From positions 1 through 64,000 of the forward strand of contig JAQFVV010012975.1 in assembly GCA_028023455.1 (NCBI GenBank): DNA of 64,000 bases, written 5' to 3'. The notes under the pieces were generated by a model. That model did not search any database. It worked only from the letters and a program-made list of their open reading frames with translations, and was not told where the DNA came from. The stretch is from Epiperipatus broadwayi (lineage: Eukaryota > Onychophora > Udeonychophora > Euonychophora > Peripatidae). Position 1 is the first letter of the stretch, and each line of letters begins with the position of its first letter. The translations under genes were made by a program, and so were the position numbers. Below, one piece after another: positions 11,831 through 29,792 of the stretch.

Positions 11831-12329
11831 AATGATTTCTATATGTGTGTTTTTTATGTGAAAATTTTCTTATATGAGGTTTTTTATGTAAAGATTGGTT
11901 ATATGGATGTTTAATATATGTGTTTAATTGGTTTATAGATAAATAATTAGTTATAAATTATTGTACTTTGCACTAACTATAATTTTTTGATTAAAATGTA
12001 TAAGTATTTTAGTTTTTAATGAATATTAATGTGGGCACAGCTATTTTTTGTATGTGAGCATAGTTTAATTTTTCTATGTATGCACATATGTATATTTTAA
12101 TTTTTAATTTTGGATTTTTTATTTTTATATTTATTTTAATTTAAATAGAATTTAAGCTTGATTAGGAGGAAATGTAGTTTTCTTTTTTTTGTTTGAATTT
12201 TGTCAATGATTGGGTAGATATTCTGTGTTAGATTTTGTGACCAATCAGGGGGGTTTTGTTAAATTTTTAATCTTTTACCAAATCTGTAATTTTTGATTAT
12301 CGCCATTTTACTGTGTATTTTTTTTCTTT

Positions 12330-12357
12330 CTGATGAAAACCAGTCCTCTGGTTGAAA
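12330..12357 (+). ncRNA. Hammerhead-like core at 3' end of PLE-A plus copy
   Basis: CTGATGA (12330-12336), one extra A, a perfect 6-bp hairpin AACCAG/CTGGTT with TCCT loop, then GAAA (12354-12357). This is the order of a hammerhead core (CUGANGA, stem II, GAAA). PLE termini are known to carry hammerheads. I could not draw a convincing stem I or a clear cleavage triplet, and one A bulges before stem II, so activity is doubtful. Confidence 0.35.
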
Positions 12358-12397
12358 TATAATATTATTTATTGGATTTATAAGTCTTTTTTTGTTT

Positions 12398-17170
<4,773 letters not shown>

Positions 17171-17332
17171 ATTTTCTAGATCTGAAGTATCTGTAAAATT
17201 AGCTTCTACAAAGAAAACGACTTAGAATATATACTTTAAACCCCTCATTTGGCTAAGATAGATAGATGACACTTTTGTCATATGGCAACATAGAACAAAT
17301 AAATAGATGATTTTTTCTTACATATAAATAAT

Positions 17333-17599
17333 ATGCATACTCAAATTAAATTTAAAATGGAAACAGAGTCTGGTGTAAAACTCCCTTTTCTTGATGTTCT
17401 TGTCACCAGAACACCAAATAGTTTATATTTTTCAATTTACAGAAAGAATACACACATGGACATATATTTACATTTTCATTCTCATCATCACCCAACTCAG
17501 ATAATTTCTGTAGCCAAAATTCTTTTAAATAGAGCAATTAATCTTTCAGATAAGTCACATCTGAAAGAAGAAATGAATCATATTAATAGTTTTTATTAG
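17333..17599 (+). pseudogene. PLE-B RT C-terminal segment
   Basis: Encodes the part just after the RT active site: MHTQIKFKMETESG, then LPFLDVLVTRTPNS, an FSIYRKNTH motif, and SHHHPTQ. A thumb stretch (ILLNRAINLSDKSHLKEE) follows before a stop at 17597. FLDVLVTR and YRKNTHTD-type motifs are typical of PLE reverse transcriptases. The YIDD box lies upstream in another frame because of frameshifts. No complete enzyme can be made from it. Confidence 0.75.
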
Positions 17600-17735
17600 C
17601 AAATAGTTATACTTATAAATTTAATAAAAAAGCTTTATTTCAAGCCCAAAATGGACAAAATAGGAAATGAAAAAATGATAAATCAGCTATTAGGATTTGT
17701 GTTCCATATGTAAAAGAAACTACAGACACTATTAG

Positions 17736-18164
17736 ATGTATATTAAATGCTATAATATAAATACAATGTTTTCTACTCTTCAAAAAATCAGTAATATATT
17801 AATAAAGCCAAAGGATTCAATCCCTCTTGAATATCATGGTGTTTATAAAATCTCATGTGAAAATTGTAAAGCTTTTTACATAGGTATGAATAATCATCGC
17901 ATCAGTGTTAAGAGAGATGAGCATGCAAATGCAGTTAAACAACATCCATCATCAGCAGCACTCTCACTCCATACTATGGATTTAGGTCAGAAAATTGATT
18001 TTTCTAGTACCAGGATCATATCCAGATGTGATAATCTATACCAGTGCAAAATTGGAGAAGCCATTGAAATACTTAAAAGGCCAGATTGTATCAATAAGCG
18101 AGATGATGCATGCAAACTTCCTCCTATTTGGAAAGATTTTTTTAAAAAAACAATCTTAATTTAA
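17736..18164 (+). pseudogene. PLE-B linker and GIY-YIG endonuclease
   Basis: 142 codons. Residues ~1-40 are the PLE linker (FSTLQKISNILIKPKDS). The GIY-YIG domain follows: HGVYKISCENCKAFYIGMNNH, written here as GVY at ~residue 38 and YIG at ~48. Then come the EHANAV helix and the conserved distal part GEAIEILKRPDC with the catalytic Glu, ending in LPPIWKDF. The domain looks complete in outline. Its upstream RT is broken, so it is scored as part of a dead element. The function in PLEs is nicking of target DNA. Confidence 0.75.
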
Positions 18165-18336
18165 CATTTTTGCTATTGGTGGAACTTTAACATTTTTTTC
18201 AAATCAGTGATTGTAGCACCTCAACAACCATTTTTCTACCTTTTATCACACAGTGGATGACTTGTGTGACAAAGTCAAAACATTGGTATATCAATATTTA
18301 AAATATTTTAACACCGATGAACACACAAAATATGTC

Positions 18337-18358
18337 TTATATATATATATATATATAT
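18337..18358. repeat. (TA)n at PLE-B 3' end
   Basis: A short alternating TA tract right after the PLE-B 3' UTR. The other PLE-B copy also borders a short TA tract (35582-35590). Confidence 0.8.
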
Positions 18359-18359
18359 A

Positions 18360-18655
18360 ATATTCTATTTGATTCACATTTTATATACATATCTACTAAA
18401 TAATAAATGTCATGCATTAATTTAGATTGGGTAACAATAAATTACACTTAACTGCATAGGAGTTGTATATAAATATATAAATTTTTATAAAATCATATTT
18501 ACAAATTATATCATTATTTAATAATTATCTTAATTTTTCAATTATCTTAATTGTATCATTATTACATGTATTTTGAAAGGACTGAGTCAATTTATAGTAT
18601 TAAATATTGAAGTTATATATTAATATCCCCACATTTGTATTTAGAAGTTGTCTTG

Positions 18656-18688
<33 letters not shown>

Positions 18689-18689
18689 A

Positions 18690-18727
<38 letters not shown>

Positions 18728-20204
18728 TTTGTTTATGAGTAAGGGCTTAGATGATATATTATTTTATAAATATTGTGGTAGGTTTAATAAACCTTAAGTT
18801 AGTAAAGTTATAGATTAAATGTTGATTTTTTAAGGCTAGAATATAAGCCTTATATTAATAAGAAATCAAAGTAGTTGATGTTCTTAATAAAAGATGTGGT
18901 TTAAAATAAAGTGAATAAATCCTTATAGCATAATGGGAAGAAGCTTTTGATATTGTCTTCTGTACGATTCTGTTTGTTGATCCCACTTTAAATAAATAGA
19001 TCCGTAACCTAAATTATTATCAATTTATTTATTTATTTGCTTATTGATTTACTTTCACAACAGTTTTATGCAATTTCTATGTAAAATGTAAACTGCAAGT
19101 TATGTTATTATCAGTAAATCTTTTATTTGATTTATATTTAAAAAAATGAACATTTGAAAAACAAAACAGTTTTTATGTTTTCCACATATATATGTGTGCT
19201 ATTATAAAATATAAAATCACAATCTTGGAATAAAGCTTATATCATTTGTTTTATATAAAAAGTAGGACGTTGAGTTTTCATTTGAAATTTATTAATATCT
19301 GTCTTTTCTCTTTTTAGTACATCAGTTATTATTTGGTTGACAAATTGACCCATTCCACTAAATGATAATCGTGTGTATTAATAGATTGTTTTTATAAGCC
19401 ATCAGTAATTGAAATATTAAATGACATATAATCTTATTTGTGAAAATATACATTGGATTTAATAAAATTCCCTTGTTCCAATTTATATTTAGTAACTAAT
19501 CAAATTGTTAGTTAAGTTAACCCTGAGAATCAATTAGTTAAAATGCCTTAATCAATGCTCTATAGTATCTAGGTTTATTTTGTATAGCTAGCCAAAGTAG
19601 CAATATAAGTAATGATTAGAGTACAGTCACTCATGTGCAATATATTTTCTATTATGGTTTTGTCTTTCTTTATTTAGATGCTACATTCTATTACATTTGC
19701 CACTTAAGATTTGTGGTAATTTCTTTTTTTCATTATAGGTATATGACATGTCATAATAAGTACTATTACATTTGTCACTACCAACTGGGGCAATCATAAT
19801 TTCTATTACATTTTTATTACACTTAAGGCAAGTGTATTTTTTTCATATGTAGTTAAGGCATACTATTGTATTATATTAATTTCATCCTTTCATATGTAGC
19901 ATATATTTATATTTATATGCATGTACTTGTATATGTGCATACATCCAACAGCCCTCTTAATGTTTGTGTGTGTATAATACATACACTGTTATAAATTTAA
20001 AATGGAGTAAAATGATATAATTTTATTTAAGGGTATGGACATTGTTTTATGTGTGTAATTCCAAATGCGAAAAAAGCCATAATTCAATAGATTTAAAAGC
20101 ATTACAACTCTTTTAAATTAATTTAGATTTGCAATATTTTTAGTTTAAATCTCTTTATTAAAAGGCATTCGTATATAAAATCCAATTCATGTTAGGGCTC
20201 ACAT
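18360..20204. other. AT-rich unassigned DNA
   Basis: Contains a compound TA/CA tract near 18657-18728 and a loosely repeated TCTATTACATTT motif at 19685-19830. No gene or transposon domain recognised. Confidence 0.5.
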
Positions 20205-20258
<54 letters not shown>

Positions 20259-20259
20259 T
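20205..20259. repeat. Compound (CA)n(TA)n microsatellite
   Basis: About 17 CA units followed directly by about 10 TA units. Confidence 0.95.
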
Positions 20260-22620
20260 AAAACATTTACAAATTTAAACTCTTTTTAAAAAAAAGGTTA
20301 TCTGTTTTTGTAAAAATTTGTAATTTTTAGAAAACAATCTGCAAGTAATCAATCAAACTTGGAGACAAAATTTTAATGTCTTTTTAAAAATAAAAAACTA
20401 AGAACAAGGAGTGACTTGTTTGATCCTTATTGTTTTATCCAGAAAGGACCAAAGGTTTTATTTTTATGCATTTTTAATTATTAAAAAAAACTTTATAAAA
20501 AGTTGTAAACAGGTTGCTTGGATTACAATTTTTTCTGGTAAAAATAACATTAAGTTTTGCTAAGGGGTTTTGTTAACTTTTTATCATGAGAACTTTTGGG
20601 TAATAGCACCCATTGCCACTTGTTTTTTGGTAGAATTGGTCAATGCTCAATCTGTAGTTCAAGCCCACTCTTTGCCAAGCAGAAAGCATCAGAAATGAAT
20701 CAGCCCAGCTGAGAATAATGGTTGTCAACAACAGAAGCCTCAACAAAGAAGATGTGGTAACAATTTCCTCACAGAGCTCTTTAAAATAACTCCAATAACA
20801 TTATAAATGAATCTCTAAACTCTATGCTAGCTAAAAATAATCATACACAGACTTTTATATTGTAATAATGTTTTAATAAACCACAAGCTTATTTCAATCT
20901 GAAAATTATAATTTATCTTTTAAAATTACTGCCTGTATAAATGCATATTTATGAACTTAAAATATAAAATTCTAAATACTTGTTAATAATAACTTTTTTA
21001 GTTATTATTCTACATTTTAATCTGTGATCATGCTTTCTTATTTGTTTTATATATGTTATTTTATAATTTATGCTATGCCCAGTTCAGACTGGAGATTGAT
21101 TTAATAAATAAATTTGAGGGTGAGGGTTGATTAGAGGCCCTCTCTGAATTAAATAATTTTGCTCTTTACCACACACACAAATGTCCATTCTGAAAACCTA
21201 AATATATTCATTAAGTTATTATGTTTAGGTTACTACTGTTGTTGTCATTATAAATAGGTTTGCAAGTAATAAATTAATTAGTTAATAAATGCAGGAATGA
21301 GTTATAAAGCATATTATATGTTTTGCATAAGTCTCATATGCTTTAACCTTTTTTTTTTTTGCTTAATTATAAACTATGTAGATTGACTAATAAAATTAGA
21401 TTACATTTATGTATTCCTTTTAGCATGTTTTATGAATGGTAATTATGAACTTGCATATGGTAGTTTTGTGGAATGAAACTATAGAATTTTATGTACTTTT
21501 AGTTATTAATTAATATTATATTTAGCATGGAAAATGTGTCTTTAGGAAGCACACACTTGCATTTGTGTCTTGGATTATATTTCTTATATAAATGGGCTTC
21601 TGGTTTTAATGGACACCTCATCTCTATAGTTCAGACAGCTCTTCATTAGAACTGGAACATGAGGGTCCAGCTTGTTTTTATAGGCTGCTCTTATCACCAA
21701 ACTATATGCTCAATTTATTCACAGCAAGTTGTATGATCCATGGAAATCCGAGTACTTGGTACTGAATCCCCTGATTAAATATACATTCGATGAGCACACA
21801 TCTTTTGTAATATATATGCACCATAGTATCTGAAGTCATACTACAAAGCTCCAGTTCATCCCTCCAATAATATGAAGTAATATTTCAGTATTAATCTGAA
21901 TATGTGATCTGATTTATATGTATATAATCTGCATAGGGAACCAATTTCAGCTTGTTAAGCATTATTAAATGACTTTTATTAAATGTTATAGTGATAACTA
22001 CTCATTCATGCACCAACTTAACCATCATAATCCTAATAGGTCATGTGTCCTAAAATTAAGGCATGAAAATGGTAGATGTTAAATTTGGAACAAACTCTTG
22101 AATTTAGAGCATCAAATGAGATTCTGTTACTTGCTCATCATTGTTTACCCTTGCATGTGTCCTTCAATGCACTCTTATTTATTTAATTTACTATTATTAA
22201 TTAAAATATATTAAACTATAATAACTGTGTTGAGTTTCATTATAATCCATCCCAAATCTTTGTTATATACATCCCAATTCTTAGTTAAGTTTCATAATAT
22301 AGTAATATTAGCTATTAATATATGCATTATCTAGCCAGCCATAGATGTGCTTGTTTATTTACATTAATAGTAATTTAGTTAATATCCCCTGAGTCTATTG
22401 CTCCACCCTTTGCTACTGCCAGCATGTGACCTAAGAAATTCTGAGTTTAGAATCATGTATGTCATTCATAGGGTAGTAAGTTTTGGAGTGTTGGTGGAGA
22501 AGCTGAGGTGCAATCAGCTTCAAGATCTCAATCCCTCATCTAGATCAGCTTTGATATATTTTGCTAAAACTCTGGATTTTGTTGCATGAATGTACATATA
22601 TAACCATTACAATATATATA
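20260..22620. other. AT-rich unassigned DNA
   Basis: No assignable gene. Slightly less AT-rich patches near 20560-20760 and 21600-21780 show no motif I recognise. A 63-codon open frame at 22398-22589 has no family features. Confidence 0.45.
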
Positions 22621-22622
22621 TA

Positions 22623-22649
22623 TATATATTGTACCGGTCGAAAAACATA
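22623..22649 (+). repeat. 27-bp direct repeat, left of hammerhead element
   Basis: Identical to 22891-22917. It contains TATTGTACCGGTCGAAAAAC. It could be a long target-site duplication or a remnant of tandem units, since ACCGGTC is also the cleavage-site string of the ribozyme. Confidence 0.75.
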
Positions 22650-22672
22650 TATATATATATATATAGATCTAA

Positions 22673-22730
22673 TGTCCCAACTCCTCACTGAAGAGACCCA
22701 TAGGTCGAAACCGGTCTGGGGATGGGGACA
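22673..22730 (+). ncRNA. Type I hammerhead ribozyme
   Basis: All core elements are present in order. CTGAAGA (22688-22694) fits CUGANGA. Stem II is GACC/GGTC (22695-22698 with 22703-22706) with loop CATA. GAAA is at 22707-22710. Stem III is ACC/GGT (22710-22715) with no loop, as in the very short stem III of PLE and retrozyme hammerheads. The cleavage base C is 22716, so predicted self-cleavage lies between 22716 and 22717. Stem I pairs 22682-22687 with 22717-22722 (one G-U). After a small internal loop it pairs 22673-22678 (TGTCCC) with 22725-22730 (GGGACA) perfectly. Such a short stem III often favours activity in dimeric transcripts. Confidence 0.8.
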
Positions 22731-22890
22731 ATCCAAGATAAAAATGATTTGAATGCCTTCTCTTGTAGTAGCATTTATCATAAATAAAAAAAAAAGCTTG
22801 TTTAGAGTTATTAGCACGCTCTTAATTTTACATATTTGTAAGTGCAAGCTATATATAAGTCATGTGACATCTGACTTGTTATTATTACTA

Positions 22891-22917
22891 TATATATTGT
22901 ACCGGTCGAAAAACATA
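22891..22917 (+). repeat. 27-bp direct repeat, right of hammerhead element
   Basis: Second copy of the 22623-22649 segment; the period between copies is 268 bp. Confidence 0.75.
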
Positions 22918-25239
<2,322 letters not shown>

Positions 25240-25240
<1 letters not shown>

Positions 25241-25525
25241 TTTACCTGGAGTTCCCCAGAATAAGTGTATGGGTGAAAGTTGATGGCTTATGGTATTTGA
25301 AGGCAGGTTCTGGTAGCAGCATAATCGGAGATTTTAGGTCTCAGGAAGGGATGGGCGGTGATTTTCCCTTTTACTACTCGCTCATCATTTCAGCAGGCAT
25401 AGAGACATTCTGCAACTTTCTTTCTCTCTGTTCTCTGTCTGGTCTTTTTTCTTTCTCAAAAGAGCCACTATTTATCACTTCCTACTTGTATTCGATTTCT
25501 GCTGCCTCAGGTCATTTTCAATTTT
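25240..25525. other. GC-richer island, unassigned
   Basis: About 40% G+C against a ~22-25% background. An 84-codon open frame runs on the plus strand (25273-25527, MKVDGLWYLKAGSGSS...) without a recognised domain. On the minus strand the segment ends in CCAGGTAAAA, a good 5' splice-site consensus (junction near 25247), so a minus-strand exon, perhaps untranslated, is possible. The evidence is compositional only. Confidence 0.2.
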
Positions 25526-25892
25526 AAAAACAATCAAAATCATTTTTTATTCTAATTTTAGAAAGTTTGTACCTCAACAAGGATTCATATATTTCAATAT
25601 CATTTTATGTTAGTTTTTAATTTAGATAACAATGTAGAATCTCTACTAATTAATGAATAGAGATTCCACAGTGAATGGATTATGGTAACTTATCAATGCT
25701 TTTAATTTAAACATTTATTTTAAACTTCTTATTGAGGTACAAACCTTTTCAAAAAGGCCATCTTGGATTCTTAAACTGAAATAAAGCATTTTAAACATAT
25801 ATATCTAAAATATATAAAAAAAATTCAAAGTTAATTATTTGAATTTTTTTTTCCTTTTAATAATAAAAATAGAGTAACAGTGTGTTAGTACA

Positions 25893-26013
<121 letters not shown>

Positions 26014-26230
26014 CCAAAATAAATTATAGGATCTATTCAGGATTAGTTAAAATAAAATATTAAAATATTTTTTTAGAATATTAAAAAAAAAAAAAAAAAA
26101 ACAAATGTTAGTAAAATAAATAATTAGGTGGGTCAAACTGTGAAATGGCAAATCTGAATCAGATTTACCATCTATATATATATATATATATAAAAATACA
26201 GTAAAATTTACATAAATTATATTATTTTTA

Positions 26231-26275
26231 GAAGTACTTTTGACTATACATTTTGTAGTCTTTATCAACTATATA
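26231..26275 (-). ncRNA. Decayed hammerhead in PLE-D 3' UTR (minus arm)
   Basis: Mirror of the 27060-27106 motif. Stem II GACTA/TAGTC is kept, but GAAA has become AAAA. Confidence 0.4.
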
Positions 26276-27059
26276 ACATTGAATAATCAAAACGAGACAA
26301 CCTTTAATAATACCCATAGTTCAATTCAGATTTTCAACAATTCTGTTATTTTAACATTTGATGATTTCTTGAAACCAACATAGTCTCTTTTATTTTATGT
26401 TTATTATGACAACATTCAATTTGAATATTTTTCATATTTTTATTAACAAATTTAAATCCATATTGACAAGATTTATTATGATCAAATATAACAGATGATG
26501 ATTATTTATTTACATCTATTCCAGATTGTTTCTCTTTTTGAATTCTATTATATAAAAGCATATGCTCTTTTATTCTCTTCTCAAATGTACACTTAGATTC
26601 ACTAATGTATCGTAAGCTACATCCACATATCAATCTACTTATAATAGAATTTTGATTAAACATTGAATTTTGATTACTTAATAACTCAAAAATTCAAAAT
26701 TCAAAGTTTAATCAAAATTCTATTTTATATAGATTGATATGTGGATATGTCTTACAATACATCGGTGAATCTAAGTGTACATTTGAGAAGATAATAAAAG
26801 AACATATGCTTTTATATAATGGAATTCAAAAAGAGAAATGTTGTCAATATTGATTTAAATTTGATTATAAAAATATGAAAATTATTCAAATTGAACGTTG
26901 TCATAATAAATGTAAAAAAAAAGAGGCTATGTTGATTTCAAGAAATCATCAAATGTTAATGAATCGTCAGTCATAAAATGATAAGATAAGGAATTGTGAG
27001 AAATCTGAATTGAACTATGGATATTGTTAAAGGTTGTCTCATTTTGATTATGCAATGTT

Positions 27060-27106
27060 ATATAGTTGATAAAGACTACAAAATGTATAGTCGAAAGTAC
27101 TCCTAA
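27060..27106 (+). ncRNA. Decayed hammerhead in PLE-D 3' UTR (plus arm)
   Basis: TTGATAA (27066-27072, two changes from CUGANGA), one A, stem II GACTA/TAGTC (27074-27078 with 27088-27092), GAAA (27093-27096), then AGTACT as a loop-less stem III and C at 27102 as cleavage base. A short stem I TAG/CTA closes it. Core changes make activity unlikely. The same layout recurs at 26231-26275, 35711-35752 and 41447-41492 on the minus strand. Confidence 0.5.
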
Positions 27107-27110
27107 AAAT

Positions 27111-28890
27111 AATATAATTTATGTATATTTTGCAATATTATATATATATTGATTTGTATATTATATATATTGTAGAAGGAATACAGATATCAAACAATAT
27201 ATATATATATATATACCTTTAAACCGTTGGTCTATTTCATATACCATGAGAGTTTTATTTTTAATAATGTAAAGTAATTGATTTCTTAAGTTTTAATCTT
27301 TCCTCTCATAATGTTTAAAAAAACGATAATCACATTAAGTAATTGTTGTTTAAATATAATTGAAATGGAAAAAGTTTTTTTAAAAAAAAAAAAAAAAAAC
27401 TGAGAAAGTTTAAAAAGAGATATATTTTTTATATTACCATTTATATTTAATCATTAAATTTTTTCCGAAGTCTTTTTGTTTTAAAAAAATCATTTATATA
27501 TGTGTACTTGACATGGCATGTGCACGTGACTTTATAAATTATTTGTTAGCAGATTTACTTAATGGACCTGTTTGAGTCACACACATCTAAAATTAAAGGA
27601 ATTGATTTACTTTCATGTGGGCATTGTAAATGGGAAGCCTATATATTTATCTACCATGTGAGTTTATAATTATGTATTTTGTCCTTCATGATTTATTGTT
27701 CTGATTCTTACTTGAGATATTAGTCACTTTTGATAGTTTTGCCTTTGGTAAAATGACCCTCCGTTCAATAAATTTTGACTTAACGTGTTTGCAAATACAC
27801 ATTTTGCAATGGGTAATAGGACTTTCCTTCCCATGATTTTATATATTTTATTGCTTTCTTACATTTGTTTCTAATGGGCTTACTTATTGTCATTCTTTTT
27901 TGTGTTTTTTCCCATGGTTGGATACAATTCACTGCATATGGGTTTAAATTTTGCAATATCTGTGGGTGTCCAGATAAGAGAGTAGGATAGCATCATTATT
28001 GACCGTTTTGTTTAGGTCATGTATGAAATATATATGTGTATACATCTGTGTAAATTGCCAAGTCATTATCAAACTTCAGGGACTATCTAATAATGTTTTA
28101 AGTATGTAATAATTATATGCTTACTTGAAAAGAATTACATATATTCCAACTATTATCACATTGAAGTTGTATATTATGTTGTTCGATTGTTAATTAATAT
28201 TTTTTTGTTAATTGTTAAATTTCCTAGAATTTTGTTTATTGTTGTCTGCTTTGCCAATTGTTATTTTGCTATGAATGTCAGACCTCTATAATCTAGAGAT
28301 GATTTTACTTATATGTGTGATAGTACGAATTGGGTAGGCATTTGTCCTGAATACTCTCACCAGTAAATTATAGTATTTTTATATTAAAAGTCTAGTGCCA
28401 CCTACTCTTGATGGACATTAGGTGCCTGCTGTCCATTTTAATATTTACGATTAATTTATCATGTAAAACGTGTATTGTTTTGCATGATTCATACTTTTTA
28501 TAATAAGTAAATGACAACAATAACCTTTTTTTGCAGATGTATCAAGATTAAATTTTAAATTTATAACTTTAAATCTGCTTAAATATTTAATTTAATACGT
28601 TAAAAAATTATAATAATGCTTGAAATCTGCATAAATAAAGAACAATTATAATATGATTAAAATAAAAGTTTGAAATAACTATGAGCTTTTTCAGCAGTAA
28701 ATCCACAAACTTTTTTTTTCTAATTTTGTAATTAATTCTTTAATTTGTCTTTCTACAAAAATGTTTCAGAAGTCTTCTAATTTCATTTCTAAATCCTCAA
28801 TATGCTGCCAATTGCAGAATTTCAACATGAAGTTTTTAAATTCAATTTTATGACTTGACACATAATATTTCGAAAGTTGTTTCGATTTGT

Positions 28891-28893
<3 letters not shown>
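27111..28893. other. AT-rich unassigned DNA
   Basis: Short TA runs near 27145-27215, and an A-run at 27386-27401. No gene, RNA or transposon domain recognised. Confidence 0.5.

Positions 28894-28984
<91 letters not shown>
28894..28984. repeat. (TA)n microsatellite
   Basis: About 45 uninterrupted units. Confidence 0.97.
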
Positions 28985-28987
<3 letters not shown>

Positions 28988-29687
28988 AAACAAGATGGTG
29001 GAGTTAAAAAGATTGGTGATGTGATTTATACCCTCATGATTGGTCACACCACACGATGAGATTAAATTTATGCTGCCTTGCTCTTATTTGAGAGCTTCAC
29101 ATTTTGGAGAAGCATATGTAATGGGTAAACTATTCTTCTTGTGATGGGTATATAACTATGGTCACTCACTTGGTCTTCCAGGTAGGCATTGTACATGATA
29201 AGGCAAGCCATTTATTTGGTTATTATGTAAGTTTTAGGAAGTGGTCTTATGATAATTAATAATTGAGTGGGATAGGATTCACACTTGCACAACTTTGCTT
29301 ACTTTATCTGTCCTTGATTCTTATTATGCCATAAAGTTCGAACTCATGCAGAATGTACATGTACACTATTTCAAGGTATGATTATTCTATATCTGATGTG
29401 TAGATTGGATATATGTATAGTGTGACTAATTGGAAAATAAAAAAATCAAACAACATACAACTAATTTAATTTAAGATTTAATTTTTAATAAATTAATTTT
29501 GATGATGGTTTCCATTCATGATTATCGGATAACAAAAATAATATGTTTTGATTAATTTAATAATTGTGTAGGCATGATCATTATTCTTATGTGTTTATTA
29601 ATTATTTACTAACCAATACCTAAGAAGAATTGTCATTCACAATTTTAATTTAAAGAATGTATGTATATATTTCAACAAAAATCAATA

Positions 29688-29792
29688 AATTAAAAATTAA
29701 CTGTGATAAATCACAGTTGCTGAAGCTTTATTGTTATAATTTTATATTTAAAACTTCAGAAACTGTGTTTTATCACAGTTAATTTTTAATTT
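29688..29792. repeat. ~105-bp foldback (MITE-like)
   Basis: Arms of ~40 bp containing TTAACTGTGATAAATCACAG on the left and its imperfect complement on the right, around a ~20-bp AT loop. No clear target duplication. It could be a MITE-like insertion or a simple hairpin. Confidence 0.6.

Larger units (their letters stand above)
8478..12397. mobile_element. Head-to-head palindrome of two PLE-A copies
   Basis: Two 5'-truncated copies of one Penelope-like element lie in opposite orientation, minus 8478-~10428 and plus ~10430-12397, meeting at their truncated 5' ends. The arms are ~1.9 kb and mostly co-linear. Each carries an RT C-terminal part, a Cys-rich linker, a GIY-YIG-like endonuclease, a 3' UTR of ~560 bp, and a terminal segment with a hammerhead-like core. 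Both outer ends abut (TA)n. The plus copy reaches a few codons further 5' (VSLYTNIPHDDG) than the minus copy. PLEs are known to yield inverted and tandem partial copies on insertion. The arms could extrude as a large hairpin. Confidence 0.85.
17180..18310 (+). mobile_element. PLE-B fragment (RT, linker, GIY-YIG)
   Basis: A 5'-truncated Penelope-like element of a different family from PLE-A. It runs from a decayed RT catalytic region (~17245-17290, encoding a degenerate form of LRYIDDTFVIWQH) through an RT segment, linker and GIY-YIG domain, to a 3' UTR of ~150 bp with TTGGTATATCAATATTT and then a (TA)n tract. The minus-strand segment 34600-35580 is a second copy. The 5' part of the RT is missing. 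The GVY...YIG spacing resembles Penelope-type PLEs (inference). Confidence 0.8.
22623..22917 (+). mobile_element. Short hammerhead-bearing element (family S), retrozyme-like
   Basis: A ~240-bp unit (22650-22890) without an ORF. It starts in a TA run, carries a type I hammerhead (22673-22730), then a distal part with GATTTGAATGCCTTCTCTTG, AAGCTTGTTTAGAG and AAGTCATGTGACATCTGACTT. Identical 27-bp segments (22623-22649 and 22891-22917, core TTGTACCGGTCG) flank it. Relatives lie at 34306-34512 (distal part only) and 38140-38368 and 38552-38787 (minus strand, ribozyme decayed). Small non-autonomous retroelements with type I hammerheads (retrozymes) are known in animals and plants, and PLEs carry similar ribozymes. 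Which group this belongs to is inference. Confidence 0.6.
26231..27110. mobile_element. Head-to-head palindrome of PLE-D 3' fragments
   Basis: Arms of ~385 bp (minus 26287-26669, plus 26694-27085) around a ~25-bp spacer, plus matching 3' UTR ends. Each arm encodes the YIG half and distal part of a GIY-YIG domain, followed by the 3' UTR with a decayed hammerhead. The minus arm reads YISESKCTFEKRIKEH, then SSVIFDHNKSCQYGFKF, then KIKETMLVSRNHQ. The plus arm reads YIGESKCTFEKIIKEH, then a deletion, then KIIQIERCHNK and KEAMLISRNHQ. Both copies are severely 5'-truncated and joined at their 5' ends, as in PLE-A. Stops and frameshifts make both inactive. Confidence 0.75.
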
